From NCBI GenBank assembly GCA_964598235.1, contig CAZRAY010000014.1, positions 1 to 37,817 on the forward strand: a stretch of 37,817 bases of DNA, written 5' to 3'. Numbering within the stretch: the stretch's first letter is position 1; every line of letters starts with the position of its first letter. Made by a program: the position numbers and the translations under genes. Source of the stretch: UBA652 sp964598235. GTDB lineage: Bacteria > Pseudomonadota > Gammaproteobacteria > Nitrosococcales > Methylophagaceae. Below the pieces are notes generated by a model. It worked only from the letters and a program-made list of their open reading frames with translations. It did not search any database and was not told the origin of the DNA. Below, piece after piece: positions 8,373-16,925 of the stretch.

Positions 8373-9590
8373 TCAGCGTACAAGACGCACCATAAAACGC
8401 ATCCCACCCGAGATGATATGTAATAAAAATCGTTCTAAGCGGCTATTCGTTTTACCACTTCGTGCCGTATAAGAAAAATAATCTGCCATATCTGATACCA
8501 CCTCAATAAACCCAACCCCCGGTTTAACACTCAAGCTACGATAATTATCTGCTTCAGGCAAGCTATTCTGGGCATACCACATTTGGTATCCACCTTTTCC
8601 CAAGGTAGAAAAAGGATCTGGGAAGCGACGCTTCAAATCAAGCCGTTCTCTAAATAAGACCCGCTGTGGTTTACTAATTTTAGTGCCATTATCAAAAGCA
8701 TCGTATTTAGAGGATAATCTGCCCAATTCCGCTTGGCCAAAACGTTCGCATTCTGTTATATACCATTTTCTCAGTTCGAACAATACAGGGCTATGTTGGC
8801 CATATTTTTTCAACATATGCTCTTGTCCGCCACTATCCATACCTGAAAAATGATAAAACCCTAATCGTTCTCCATTAATTAAAATTCCCTCTTCCAAGCT
8901 ACCAGTCGCCTTGCGGGAGGTTAAGTTCCATGTCGCCACATTGAATACTGGAGAGCGCAAAATCTTAATATTATCAAAAAAGCAGGGTGCCAGATTCACC
9001 CACTTTTGATCTGTAAATAAGCCTCGAGGCGTATCATCATGACAAAAGGATAACAAACGATCCGACCACCATCTTGAGAAAGCCCGCCCTTGTTCATCAT
9101 TCCGCACACCGACGAACCCTAAATTGAATACCCCATGCTTCAAGCTGCAAATCTCATTATCGACTATCGCAACAGAATCCTTCTCAGGTTCTGTTTGATG
9201 AGGTGTTAACAAAACACTATGTGTTGATAATAGTGCTTCTAACGTATCCAACTGTGCAAAAATGACCATATCAGGATCAAAATAAAACACCCGCTCCGCA
9301 TTATAACGTTCAAAAATCGTCTCTAATGCAATCCCTTTTACAGCCGTACAGAGTTCAACCACTGCATGGGAAAAAGCCCACTGTTTAAAATCTTTTATGG
9401 GCAAGCTATCAGCAAAAATGATGGTATCAAAATCTTCTACCGCCAAATTAAAATCCGGCGGTAAATCATCTGATAACACCAAATGAAACATCACCTCAGG
9501 TGCAATACGTTTAACTGAAGCAGCGAGTGCGCGCGCCTTCGGCAAATAATTTGAAGTAATACTCGTATATATATGGGTGTTTGCAGTCAT
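8373..9590 (-). CDS. GT-A glycosyltransferase (family 8-like)
   Basis: A 405-residue sugar transferase, cytoplasmic, in the glycan operon. The opening THIYTSITSNYLPKARALAAS and the metal-binding VFYFDPDMVIF motif (the DxD equivalent) indicate a GT-A nucleotide-sugar transferase similar to family 8; FNLGFVGVRN and FTDQKWVNL continue the pattern. I chose ATG at 9590 because it overlaps the stop of the upstream gene as ATGA and is preceded by AGGAAG at good spacing; an in-frame extension to 9641 has no such support and would overlap the neighbour by 55 bases. Sugar specificity cannot be inferred. Confidence 0.85.
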   Translation of the reverse strand: MTANTHIYTSITSNYLPKARALAASVKRIAPEVMFHLVLSDDLPPDFNLAVEDFDTIIFADSLPIKDFKQWAFSHAVVELCTAVKGIALETIFERYNAERVFYFDPDMVIFAQLDTLEALLSTHSVLLTPHQTEPEKDSVAIVDNEICSLKHGVFNLGFVGVRNDEQGRAFSRWWSDRLLSFCHDDTPRGLFTDQKWVNLAPCFFDNIKILRSPVFNVATWNLTSRKATGSLEEGILINGERLGFYHFSGMDSGGQEHMLKKYGQHSPVLFELRKWYITECERFGQAELGRLSSKYDAFDNGTKISKPQRVLFRERLDLKRRFPDPFSTLGKGGYQMWYAQNSLPEADNYRSLSVKPGVGFIEVVSDMADYFSYTARSGKTNSRLERFLLHIISGGMRFMVRLVR

Positions 9591-10786
9591 GCTCTTCCTA
9601 GTTTGGCTAGCAGCGTGCGGATCCATTTGGTATACCGCCATGAACGACTATTTTCCATTGTCGCCAGCTCGGTGGCCACCCTTTCATAGGCCTGTTTTCT
9701 CTCTTCCAATACGGATTGCTGTTCAACAAACGCCTTTTCATATTTCTCAACCAACTGCTGCGCTTCCAATAGCCCCTGATCTGTCCGAGAAAAATCAGCA
9801 CGCGTATCGGATAATAGCGTTATATACTCATTTTTTTGTTTATAATATTCTGCTACATCTTTCTGTAAATCATCTCGGTATTGCCTAACGCTTGTCAACA
9901 CAGCGATGGCCTCTTTTTTCGACTTATGTGCCAGTACATCATCAACTAAATCGCGATACGGGCATAAAGGATCACGCGCTAGAAACATCATTACTTGCGC
10001 CGTGTAAGAAGGATGTTTTGTCGCCATCATTTTTTCCGCTGCCTGGATCCGATCTTGCGTCTCTGTGCTAAAACTCACACCACCTTGATGATATACAAAA
10101 ACATCTGCTGCTAACTGATTTTGCCAACCTGCTGCGATCGCCCGCATTGAAAAGTCGCTCTCCTCACCATAGCCCCGACCAAAACTTTCTTCATCGAAAT
10201 AACCCACGTCATCTAAACAATCACGACGAATATACATACAAAAACCCACTGCCGTTGGTAAGGTATGTGCTTTGCCACCATGCACCGAAGCAAACAAAGT
10301 TTGCATCTGCACTACATCGTAGCCATCTGGCAACGCATTTGATTTAATTATTCGTGGATAAGAGCATAATGTGCCATTATTTGAAAAGGGCGTCACCGTG
10401 CCCGTTTCCTTCTCCCGGTAAGCGCAAGCTTGCATGCGCACCAACCAATCAGCACCGACTTCCGTATCACTATTCAATAACAACACATCGTGCGTCACAT
10501 TCTCTTGCATGCCGATATTAACGGTTGCCACAAATCCTTTATTTTCAGCATTCCGTAATACCGTGACGCCCTCGCGATCTCGTAAACCATCACAATAGGC
10601 CACCACTTCCGGATCAGGCGATGCATCATCAATCACAATTAAATTAACCCGCGGGCCCATCTCAGCAGCTAACACAGATTCAACACAACGCTGTGTCACC
10701 GCAAGATCGCGGTAAACAGGAATAATCACATCTACCTTATTTGGGCGCGCTTTCTGTACCGATTTATTATTTTGGGTTCGTGACAA
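9587..10786 (-). CDS. Family 2 glycosyltransferase with C-terminal coiled coil
   Basis: The first two thirds are a GT2 domain: VDVIIPVYRDLAVTQRCVES, the acidic LIVIDDASPD strand, LLLNSDTEVGADW with the metal-binding aspartate, and GYFDEESFGRGYGEESDF near the catalytic base. After about residue 290 the protein changes to roughly 90 residues of heptad-patterned, Glu/Gln/Lys-rich sequence, predicted coiled coil, ending in SRSWRYTKWIRTLLAKLG. That basic amphipathic tail recurs in many O-antigen enzymes and may touch the membrane. Start choice is uncertain: I prefer TTG at 10786, which has GGAG eight bases upstream; an upstream in-frame TTG at 10870 has weaker support. Its stop overlaps the next start by four bases. 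Confidence 0.85.
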   Translation of the reverse strand: MSRTQNNKSVQKARPNKVDVIIPVYRDLAVTQRCVESVLAAEMGPRVNLIVIDDASPDPEVVAYCDGLRDREGVTVLRNAENKGFVATVNIGMQENVTHDVLLLNSDTEVGADWLVRMQACAYREKETGTVTPFSNNGTLCSYPRIIKSNALPDGYDVVQMQTLFASVHGGKAHTLPTAVGFCMYIRRDCLDDVGYFDEESFGRGYGEESDFSMRAIAAGWQNQLAADVFVYHQGGVSFSTETQDRIQAAEKMMATKHPSYTAQVMMFLARDPLCPYRDLVDDVLAHKSKKEAIAVLTSVRQYRDDLQKDVAEYYKQKNEYITLLSDTRADFSRTDQGLLEAQQLVEKYEKAFVEQQSVLEERKQAYERVATELATMENSRSWRYTKWIRTLLAKLGRA

Positions 10787-10927
10787 CCTACTTTCTCCAT
10801 CAATTTTAGCTATATTATGACATTTTAAAGTCAAATAAGTTGTATCAATCAAGGTGTTTAAAATACCCAAACTGATCTTCTAACCATCCTGCAATCTATA
10901 TTCAGCCAATATCAATCACAAACAAGG

Positions 10928-11752
10928 CTACAACACATCTGCAAATCCTTTTCTAACGCGTTTAAAAAACCAAAACCCCACCACAAATGAAACCACTGCT
11001 AAACAAATTGCCCATGCTAAATCGACAAATAACACTGGCTCTCCCAGCACGACCACCCGCCGAAAAGATTCAATGTAAAAGGTTAGTGGATTTGCATTCA
11101 TCACCATTGCAAAGGCCTTCGGCACGGCGGAGGCAGGATAAAACACCGGGCTGAGGAATACCATCGCCGTCACAATAAATCCAGCAATATAATTCACATC
11201 TCGGATATATACCCCACAGGCACTCACTAGCCATGACATACCCAATAAATGCACCATGAAAATTAAGGTGAGCAAGGGCACATAGAGCACCGTCCAACTC
11301 AAGCCACCACCCGATACAATCACCACCCCAAACAACACTATAATGGCCACCACAAAATGGAATACAGCCGTTCCCAAAGAAATCCAACTGAGGATATCTA
11401 GAGGAAATACTACCTTTTTAACGTAATTTGCATTATCCACAATCAATCTTGCCGCGCTGGAGAGCATTTCAGCGAATAACATATGTACGATAATGCCGCA
11501 AAATAATAAGGGCGCAAAATGCCCTTCTGTCCCATCAGGCTGTGGCCACCGCGCCTTAAACACAATGCCAAATACAAACATATAGACCAATAGCAATAAA
11601 AACGGCGTTAATAAGGTCCAAAAAATGCCGAGCCATGAGCCTCGATAGCGTGCGAGTATCGACCGCTTCGTCATCTCATAAAGCAACTCTCGATATCGCC
11701 AAGCATGAATAAGGGGCGCTAAGAGAGGTAAAGACGTAAGCCAATTACGCAT
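10928..11752 (-). CDS. wzm: Polysaccharide ABC exporter permease (Wzm-like)
   Basis: Inner-membrane permease of an ABC-2 type polysaccharide exporter, 274 residues. The N-terminal cytoplasmic amphipathic segment (AWRYRELLYEMTKRSILARYRGSWLGIFWTLLTP) is the characteristic Wzm/KpsM start, and about six membrane helices follow. It pairs with the ATPase encoded just upstream, overlapping its stop by eight bases. Such exporters move a completed undecaprenyl-linked O-antigen or a capsule chain to the periplasm; the long Wzt-type partner favours the O-antigen mode. No capsule genes of the kpsC/S/D/E type are present, which also argues against group 2 capsule. Confidence 0.95.
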   Translation of the reverse strand: MRNWLTSLPLLAPLIHAWRYRELLYEMTKRSILARYRGSWLGIFWTLLTPFLLLLVYMFVFGIVFKARWPQPDGTEGHFAPLLFCGIIVHMLFAEMLSSAARLIVDNANYVKKVVFPLDILSWISLGTAVFHFVVAIIVLFGVVIVSGGGLSWTVLYVPLLTLIFMVHLLGMSWLVSACGVYIRDVNYIAGFIVTAMVFLSPVFYPASAVPKAFAMVMNANPLTFYIESFRRVVVLGEPVLFVDLAWAICLAVVSFVVGFWFFKRVRKGFADVL

Positions 11753-13112
11753 CAGAACTCACCTCTGTTATATCGCAGAATCCTAAGGGGATGCCCATTA
11801 ATCCATGCACCACATGGCCTTGCGTTACCGTAAATACCAAGGCCTCATGTTGCCAACAATGCTGCACATGATCTGTTTGTGTGCCTGATGCAATCGCAAT
11901 GGTAATCACATAATCATCTTCGGGTAGGTAGGGCATTGTTAAGCCAAAATGCGCGTGATAGGCTTGATCTTGGCGTACATTGATCGGGGTATCTTGATGT
12001 GTGAGGTAGTTATTGTCTCCGAACAACACTTGGCCTTTTCTATTTTTGATCATAAAGCCAACAATAATGCCGTCAATATCCGCTAATGCGGTAAATCGCA
12101 CCGCCAGTATAATTTGGGTGCCACCCACCATCCAATTAAGCCGCCGATTCTCAGTATCATAGAGTGCGACATCATCAATCCGTATTTGGCCCGTACCAAA
12201 ACTTTCGCCTTCAAGGTTAAAGGTCATTGTCTGCATATCATTGCGTAAATTAGAACCCTGCAACGCATCATGTCTGGCATCATGCCATGGTTCAAAAGCA
12301 GGCGTCACACGCTCGTGAGAATCCAGCGCTTCCTTGTTGTCGACTACAACACTATTTTTGGTGGTTTGCTGTTGTGCATAGATATGTTCTATATAAGCCT
12401 CTGATACCGCTTTCGCATCACCGATTAATCGCATTTCACCTTTATCCAGCCAAATCGCACGGTCACACAGCTGGGTTACGGTTCCCGCATCATGGCTCAC
12501 AAATAAAATCGAACCCGTTTTTTTAAAATTTTCTAAAAAACGCATACATTTCTGTGAAAACGCCGCATCGCCTACGGCCAACGCTTCATCAACAATCAAA
12601 ATATCGGCATCCACATGGGCAATCACTGCAAAAGCCAAGCGCACAAACATCCCACTAGAATAATGCGCCACAGGCTGATCAATAAACTCACCAATATCTG
12701 CAAAGGCAATAATATCGGCTAAGCGATTATTTATTTCTTGCTTGCTCAGTCCATAGATTGCCGCATTTAGCTGGATGTTTTCTCGACCTGTGAATTCAGG
12801 ATTAAACCCTGCCCCCAACTCTAGCAAGGCCGCCACACGGCCCTGTCGATTTATCTCACCTGTTGTCGGCAATAAGGTGCCTGCCACCATTTGCAATAAA
12901 GTCGACTTCCCCGAGCCATTCCGCCCAATAATCCCAACCGTTTCACCTTGGTTCAACGTAAAGCTCAATGCTCGCAACGCCCAAAAAGGTGTTGCATGCT
13001 TTTCATATCGAGAGAAAAAATAACTAAGTAGACGCTGATGTGGTTTATCAAATAAGTGATAACACTTACCGACAGACTTTATCTCCAGCGCTGTTTGTAT
13101 TGGTTTTGTCAT
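11745..13112 (-). CDS. wzt: Polysaccharide ABC exporter ATPase with carbohydrate-binding tail (Wzt-like)
   Basis: Nucleotide-binding subunit, 455 residues. The ATPase domain (about residues 1-240) has the P-loop IIGRNGSGKSTLL, the signature HYSSGMFVRLAFA and Walker B ADILIVDEALAVGD, plus the switch His in FVSHDAG. After a linker, residues from about 290 to 440 match the Wzt C-terminal beta-sandwich (IRIDDVALYD...LTMPYLPEDDYVITIAIASG), which in E. coli O8/O9a reads the modified non-reducing end of the O-antigen. This implies that the glycan here is capped before export, relevant to the methyltransferases at 27586-29196. It starts 39 bases after the parvulin gene and overlaps wzm. Confidence 0.95.
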   Translation of the reverse strand: MTKPIQTALEIKSVGKCYHLFDKPHQRLLSYFFSRYEKHATPFWALRALSFTLNQGETVGIIGRNGSGKSTLLQMVAGTLLPTTGEINRQGRVAALLELGAGFNPEFTGRENIQLNAAIYGLSKQEINNRLADIIAFADIGEFIDQPVAHYSSGMFVRLAFAVIAHVDADILIVDEALAVGDAAFSQKCMRFLENFKKTGSILFVSHDAGTVTQLCDRAIWLDKGEMRLIGDAKAVSEAYIEHIYAQQQTTKNSVVVDNKEALDSHERVTPAFEPWHDARHDALQGSNLRNDMQTMTFNLEGESFGTGQIRIDDVALYDTENRRLNWMVGGTQIILAVRFTALADIDGIIVGFMIKNRKGQVLFGDNNYLTHQDTPINVRQDQAYHAHFGLTMPYLPEDDYVITIAIASGTQTDHVQHCWQHEALVFTVTQGHVVHGLMGIPLGFCDITEVSSDA

Positions 13113-13151
13113 TGCTGCTTATTTTAACCCACCCCGATCCTTTACACAGGC

Positions 13152-14051
13152 TTATTCTGCAGCAGGCGTTTCCACGCGGTATTTTTGTTTTAATTTTTCT
13201 AATTGTGTTTCATCCCATTTCAAATCTGATTCTGAACGAAATGCAACTAAAATATCTTGGCGGATCTGATCTGCGCGCGATTTCTGTAGCTTATGAATGA
13301 TTGGCCATTTCACTTGGTCAAAGGGAAGCTTTTCGGCAGCAGTGTGCTGATGAAATTGCAATAAGTGATAGCCAAACTGCGTTTTAATAACCTCACTAAT
13401 TTGTCCTGCCTTCGACATTGCGAAAGCCGCATCTTCAAAAGACTTAACCATTTTCCCGCGAGGGAATAAACCCAAATCACCCTTATTTGTTTTTACTGAC
13501 GGGTCTTCGGAATAATTTATCGACAACATTTCAAAATCATCACCTGCATCGGCTTTTCTTTTAATCTCGTTAATCAAGGTTTGCGCGGCTTCATCCGTAT
13601 GCGAATCCGTTTTAATCAACACATGCGACACCCGCACTTTTTCTGGTATTTGATATTGATCGCTCTCTGCAAGATAGGTCTCCTTGGCAAGCAACTCCCA
13701 ATCAACACTGGCTATTTGCTTGATCACCAACTTATCCAATAATGCGGCCATCGCTTTTCTTTTTTGCTGTAAAGCATTAGCCCATTCCATCTGTTCCCAA
13801 TCTAACGCTTTATCTTTTTCTGCTTCCGTACCTAGTTGACGAATAAGATAAATATTTTCGGCCATTTCTTTAAAAACATTTTTACGTTTTAAAATACTTT
13901 CCCGCTCCCTCTCAGGCGTATTATCAATAATATATCGTTCAATATCATCAACGGTGACTACAATATCTCCTCGCTGCAACACAACATCCGCTTGCACATA
14001 AGCCACTGACAGTAAGGCTCCCAACCCGATTAAAATAGATTTTCCAAACAT
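13152..14051 (-). CDS. Exported parvulin-type peptidyl-prolyl isomerase
   Basis: A 299-residue periplasmic foldase. Residues 1-21 form a signal peptide ending VAYVQA. An N-terminal SurA/PrsA-like helical region follows, then a parvulin (PpiC) domain from about residue 143 (VRVSHVLIKTDSHTDEAAQ) through SEDPSVKTNKGDLGLFPRGKM to FGYHLLQFHQ. Similar isomerases (EpsD type) accompany exopolysaccharide loci; here it could instead help fold the exported proteins encoded just upstream. The AGGAAAGAGAG ribosome site lies before ATG 14051. Only about 25 bases separate the start from the terminator of the preceding gene, so a dedicated promoter would have to overlap that hairpin, or the gene depends on read-through. 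Confidence 0.9.
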   Translation of the reverse strand: MFGKSILIGLGALLSVAYVQADVVLQRGDIVVTVDDIERYIIDNTPERERESILKRKNVFKEMAENIYLIRQLGTEAEKDKALDWEQMEWANALQQKRKAMAALLDKLVIKQIASVDWELLAKETYLAESDQYQIPEKVRVSHVLIKTDSHTDEAAQTLINEIKRKADAGDDFEMLSINYSEDPSVKTNKGDLGLFPRGKMVKSFEDAAFAMSKAGQISEVIKTQFGYHLLQFHQHTAAEKLPFDQVKWPIIHKLQKSRADQIRQDILVAFRSESDLKWDETQLEKLKQKYRVETPAAE

Positions 14052-14076
14052 ATTTACTCTCTTTCCTTTTCTAAAA

Positions 14077-14109
14077 AAAGACGCCAGATAACAAGTATCT
14101 GGCGTCTTT
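14077..14109 (-). terminator. Intrinsic terminator after the cadherin-like gene
   Basis: A perfect 14-bp inverted repeat (arms AAAGACGCCAGATA and TATCTGGCGTCTTT) with a five-base loop, followed on the minus strand by a run of T (seven in total counting the stem). It starts about 28 bases past the stop of the 14138 gene. The uninterrupted stem and T run make it one of the two strongest terminators in the window. On the plus strand the T run is short, so it acts mainly for minus-strand transcription. Confidence 0.93.
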
Positions 14110-14137
14110 CACTTTACTACTAAACTTTAACTAAATC

Positions 14138-15070
14138 TTAATATTTAGTATACCCAATATAGATATCACACGTTGCTGATGAGCAAGTATTGTTTCTAAT
14201 ATTAACATAGTAGTCCGTGTTTTGGGCTAACCCACATTTTTGGTATATTGCAACACCTGTCAATGTACCTTCACTCCAATCCAGATTCTGATTAGAGACA
14301 CCTGTAATTTCACATGGATTACCAAAGAAGTTAGCCTCGGCAGATCCTGGCACATAGCCTGGTGGTACAACAGCTGGCTCACCCGGACATTCGGATATCC
14401 ACAATGTGCGTGATGTTGATGAGTTACCCGGTGACGAAGTGGCCGCAAAAGTTAATTTACCTGTATCGGGTGCTGAAGTCGTATGAACTGGCATCGCTTT
14501 CGTGTCAGTGTTATCCAATCCCAAGAATGAATTAGGTTTAGAAATCGCCCAATTTAGTCCAAAGGCGGTTTCCAATACAACACCTGCTGGTAAAGCGCCA
14601 CAGTTACCACCACCGCCACCGCCGCTTGAATTCACGGTAATGGTAATCGTGTCTGTATCTGATAATGGGCTTGCGTCATCATCGGTTGCCGTCACACTCA
14701 AAGTATATGTGCCTGCTGTCGACGCAGTATTAAAAGTGAGCACGCCTGAGCTTGCACCAATACTAAATAAGCTCGCATGGGTTCCACCCGTAATGCTATA
14801 TGTTATTACATCACCCGGATCAGTTGCCGTAATGGTCGCTGCTGCCGTTGATGGCTCCGTGATTGTAAAGGATGTTTGGCCAATCACTGGGGCCGTATTA
14901 CCGCCGCCGCCGCCGCCCGTTGTGCCTGTATATGAGATGCTGTCCGCTCCCCCTGATACACTGGTCACGGTATAAACAGTGCCACCGTTTATTTGAACGG
15001 TGTAAGCTAATGCTGCAACGGGTAAAAGCCCGACTGCCAACACCGCTGAAATTGCAAATTTTTTCATCAT
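14138..15070 (-). CDS. Exported cadherin-like domain protein with glycine linkers
   Basis: A 310-residue secreted protein of unknown function. Residues 1-22 are a signal peptide (MMKKFAISAV...PVAALA). A short beta-rich segment, a six-glycine linker (52-57), a cadherin/dystroglycan-like Ig-fold domain (about 60-147, with VITYSITGG and LSVTATDDDASPLSDTDTITI), a second six-glycine linker (150-155) and a C-terminal domain with six cysteines follow. The acidic ATDDD and TATDPGD motifs suggest calcium binding. I chose ATG at 15070, six bases after a GGGG ribosome site; TTG at 15085 is the upstream alternative. It lies between the T2SS operon and a foldase gene, making it a candidate T2SS substrate. 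No surface-anchor motif is visible. Confidence 0.85.
   Translation of the reverse strand: MMKKFAISAVLAVGLLPVAALAYTVQINGGTVYTVTSVSGGADSISYTGTTGGGGGGNTAPVIGQTSFTITEPSTAAATITATDPGDVITYSITGGTHASLFSIGASSGVLTFNTASTAGTYTLSVTATDDDASPLSDTDTITITVNSSGGGGGGNCGALPAGVVLETAFGLNWAISKPNSFLGLDNTDTKAMPVHTTSAPDTGKLTFAATSSPGNSSTSRTLWISECPGEPAVVPPGYVPGSAEANFFGNPCEITGVSNQNLDWSEGTLTGVAIYQKCGLAQNTDYYVNIRNNTCSSATCDIYIGYTKY
14607..14623. repeat. GGN trinucleotide repeat encoding second glycine linker
   Basis: Short CAC/CCG-type trinucleotide run on the plus strand, read as GGC/GGT glycine codons on the minus strand, encoding the second six-glycine linker of the cadherin-like protein. Being a triplet repeat, slippage would change linker length without a frameshift. 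Confidence 0.6.
14901..14917. repeat. (CCG)n trinucleotide repeat encoding first glycine linker
   Basis: Five consecutive CCG units plus CC on the plus strand, read as GGC glycine codons on the minus strand, encoding the first linker of the cadherin-like protein. It is purer than the repeat near 14607 and so the more likely of the two to vary in length. Confidence 0.65.
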
Positions 15071-15085
15071 TGATTTCCCCATCAA

Positions 15086-15375
15086 TTATTAATTTAAGTC
15101 GTAATCACTCTTTAAAGTGACCACTAAAAGTTCAAAATAGTTCCGTCTCTGCTAAAGATTCCATCCCTCAAGCCCACAGTCTATCGCTAAACAGCAAAAA
15201 AGTCCAATAATAGCATCTATTTTGCGGAACTTATGATGGCCAACTTTTATTGTTTGCGTTATTTCCATCACAAATCAACTATAAACATAGCTTAAAAAAT
15301 AACTCCGAATAATGATTAACACCTGACTTCAGCAAGCATCACACTGGCCTGTTTTTCAATTTCTTTCAGCCAAAA
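15086..15375. other. Gene-free stretch upstream of the cadherin-like gene
   Basis: About 290 bases between the cadherin-like gene and the terminator of the 462-residue protein gene. It must hold the minus-strand promoter of the 14138 gene. A small inverted repeat, TCACT then AGTGA around a CTTTAA centre, lies at about 15105-15120, some 40 bases upstream of the start codon, and might be an operator. A possible -35/-10 pair on the minus strand (TTGGAC, 18 bases, TAGACT) is too weak for a firm call. I see no ORF or RNA gene. Confidence 0.5.
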
Positions 15376-15401
15376 AAAAACGCGGCTTTCGCCGCGTTTT
15401 T
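15376..15401 (-). terminator. Intrinsic terminator after the 462-residue exported protein
   Basis: Stem CGCGGC/GCCGCG extended by five A-T pairs on each side, with a four-base loop that reads GAAA (a GNRA tetraloop) on the minus strand, followed there by nine T. It begins about 50 bases past the stop of the gene at 15450. The A tract on the other side gives TTTTT on the plus strand too, so it is partly bidirectional. Confidence 0.93.
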
Positions 15402-15449
15402 CATTGAGCTTAAACAATAACGTTTAATTCAATAAATCATCGTAATGAT

Positions 15450-16838
15450 TTAGAAAATGTTACGTGTTGCTTTATGTTCAACAGAACCTGCATAGTTAGA
15501 TAGCACTGATACGCCACCGACTACTAATGTGCTGTTTACATATTTTTGCACTGCAAAGCCTAATACTGGTAAACCACCAAAGGTAGCACCCAATGCAGCT
15601 AACTCACGCGAGCCAGCTGGTGCGCCTGCAGGAGCACCGAAACCGATTGTCATCCAACCGTTATCCGTGCCTGCTACCAAGTTTAAGTTAGTTGCAATAT
15701 TACCTGCTACTTGAGAATTCAACACATCAGCACTATTGAAAGTCAACACGTTCGCTTCAGCACATAATGCAAAAGAACCTGCTGGTGGACGAGGTGAGAA
15801 GTCAACGCCTGCTGGTGTTTGTGGTAATTCTTCACGATCATAGTAAGTGATAGCAATTTCTTCACATGCTAATGACGTTGTAGGATCCCAAACATTGATA
15901 AATGGCGCTGTTGCTGGTGCAATTTGCACATAATCATGTTTAGTTGGGAAAGTGATTACCCAATCAGTACCCGCATTGATAGTTGGTTCTAATACAAAGT
16001 CATTTGAAATTGTATCGTGCATGATAACCGCACTCACAGCATCTAAGTTAGTTAATGTAGCCACAGTTGTTACTACTGCGTTATCAATAACTGTTGCTGT
16101 TGGTGCTGCATCACTTAGTGCAGGTGAAGAATCACCTGGACGTGCATGCAAAATCGCTAGTGGGTCAGCAAATGCATCTAACGCAGTCGCGTCATATGCT
16201 GCTGCAGTACCTGCATTTACGTTTAGCAAGAAGCTATAACCATATAAGCCACCCGTGTTTGGTGTCATATCAATAGTTGGGTCACCTAACCAAGCACCAC
16301 CACCGCCCCAAGAAGCGAGTAAAGATGCACAGTCAGCAGGAACGCCTGCAACGTGAGTTGCATCAGTTGCAAATGTGTTTGCACCGTCAGTAACAACACC
16401 CATTTCGATTACTTCAATATAACCTTCACGTGTACGTTGAACGCCATTGTTGCTATCCGCAGCAAAAAGCACTGGGTTAAATGGTTGACCTGCCGCTGGA
16501 AGCGCAGGAACAGTACAAGAAGTATCAGCTGTTTTGAAAAGTGCACCATCGCCATCAGCAGTGATAACACCAGACCAATGATCGAACGGAGAAAGATATA
16601 AGTTAAAATCGAGTACTTCCTTCGAGTTCATGCCTTCGATGAAACGTACTTTAACTGCTTTAACTTCATTCGTTGTGTTAACGATATTGATTGTTGTATC
16701 GTTACCATCTACTACAGAGTAGAACGGGAATAATAATACTTCACCCAAACCATCGTTATTCACGTTGACAGCGTGCGCAGCATTCATGCCACCCGCCATT
16801 GCGACTAATGCCGCTAGTGGAATAATTTTTTTGTTCAT
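15450..16838 (-). CDS. Exported protein of unknown function (462 aa)
   Basis: Residues 1-23 are a signal peptide (MNKKIIPLAALVAMAGG ending NAAHA). The mature part opens VNVNNDGLGEVLLFPFYSVVDGNDTTINIVNTT, which I recognise as the start of a poorly described gammaproteobacterial exported family, followed by AVKVRFIEGMNSKEVLDFNLYLSP. It is acidic, alanine-rich, beta-strand-rich and contains five cysteines; there is no lipobox, no membrane helix beyond the signal and no C-terminal sorting motif. A strong AGGAG lies before ATG 16838. It is a single-gene transcript: a structured leader upstream and a strong terminator downstream. Location beside the T2SS genes suggests secreted or surface-layer material, but no function is assigned. 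Confidence 0.88.
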   Translation of the reverse strand: MNKKIIPLAALVAMAGGMNAAHAVNVNNDGLGEVLLFPFYSVVDGNDTTINIVNTTNEVKAVKVRFIEGMNSKEVLDFNLYLSPFDHWSGVITADGDGALFKTADTSCTVPALPAAGQPFNPVLFAADSNNGVQRTREGYIEVIEMGVVTDGANTFATDATHVAGVPADCASLLASWGGGGAWLGDPTIDMTPNTGGLYGYSFLLNVNAGTAAAYDATALDAFADPLAILHARPGDSSPALSDAAPTATVIDNAVVTTVATLTNLDAVSAVIMHDTISNDFVLEPTINAGTDWVITFPTKHDYVQIAPATAPFINVWDPTTSLACEEIAITYYDREELPQTPAGVDFSPRPPAGSFALCAEANVLTFNSADVLNSQVAGNIATNLNLVAGTDNGWMTIGFGAPAGAPAGSRELAALGATFGGLPVLGFAVQKYVNSTLVVGGVSVLSNYAGSVEHKATRNIF

Positions 16839-16869
16839 TTGTTGCTCCTAAACATTAATTAATTAATAT

Positions 16870-16920
16870 TTGGCCGTTATAAAACAGCCACATACCTAAG
16901 TATGATCTTTACTCGGCCAA
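16870..16920 (-). promoter_or_regulatory. Nested hairpin in the leader of the 462-aa gene
   Basis: A seven-base inverted repeat (TTGGCCG at 16870-16876, CGGCCAA at 16914-16920) encloses a second one (CATAC at 16891-16895, GTATG at 16900-16904, loop of four). It ends about 32 bases before the start codon and could fold as a regulatory RNA structure in the 5' leader, or be a protein-binding operator if the promoter lies close by. No known riboswitch family is recognised. Confidence 0.5.
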
Positions 16921-16925
16921 GCGGC

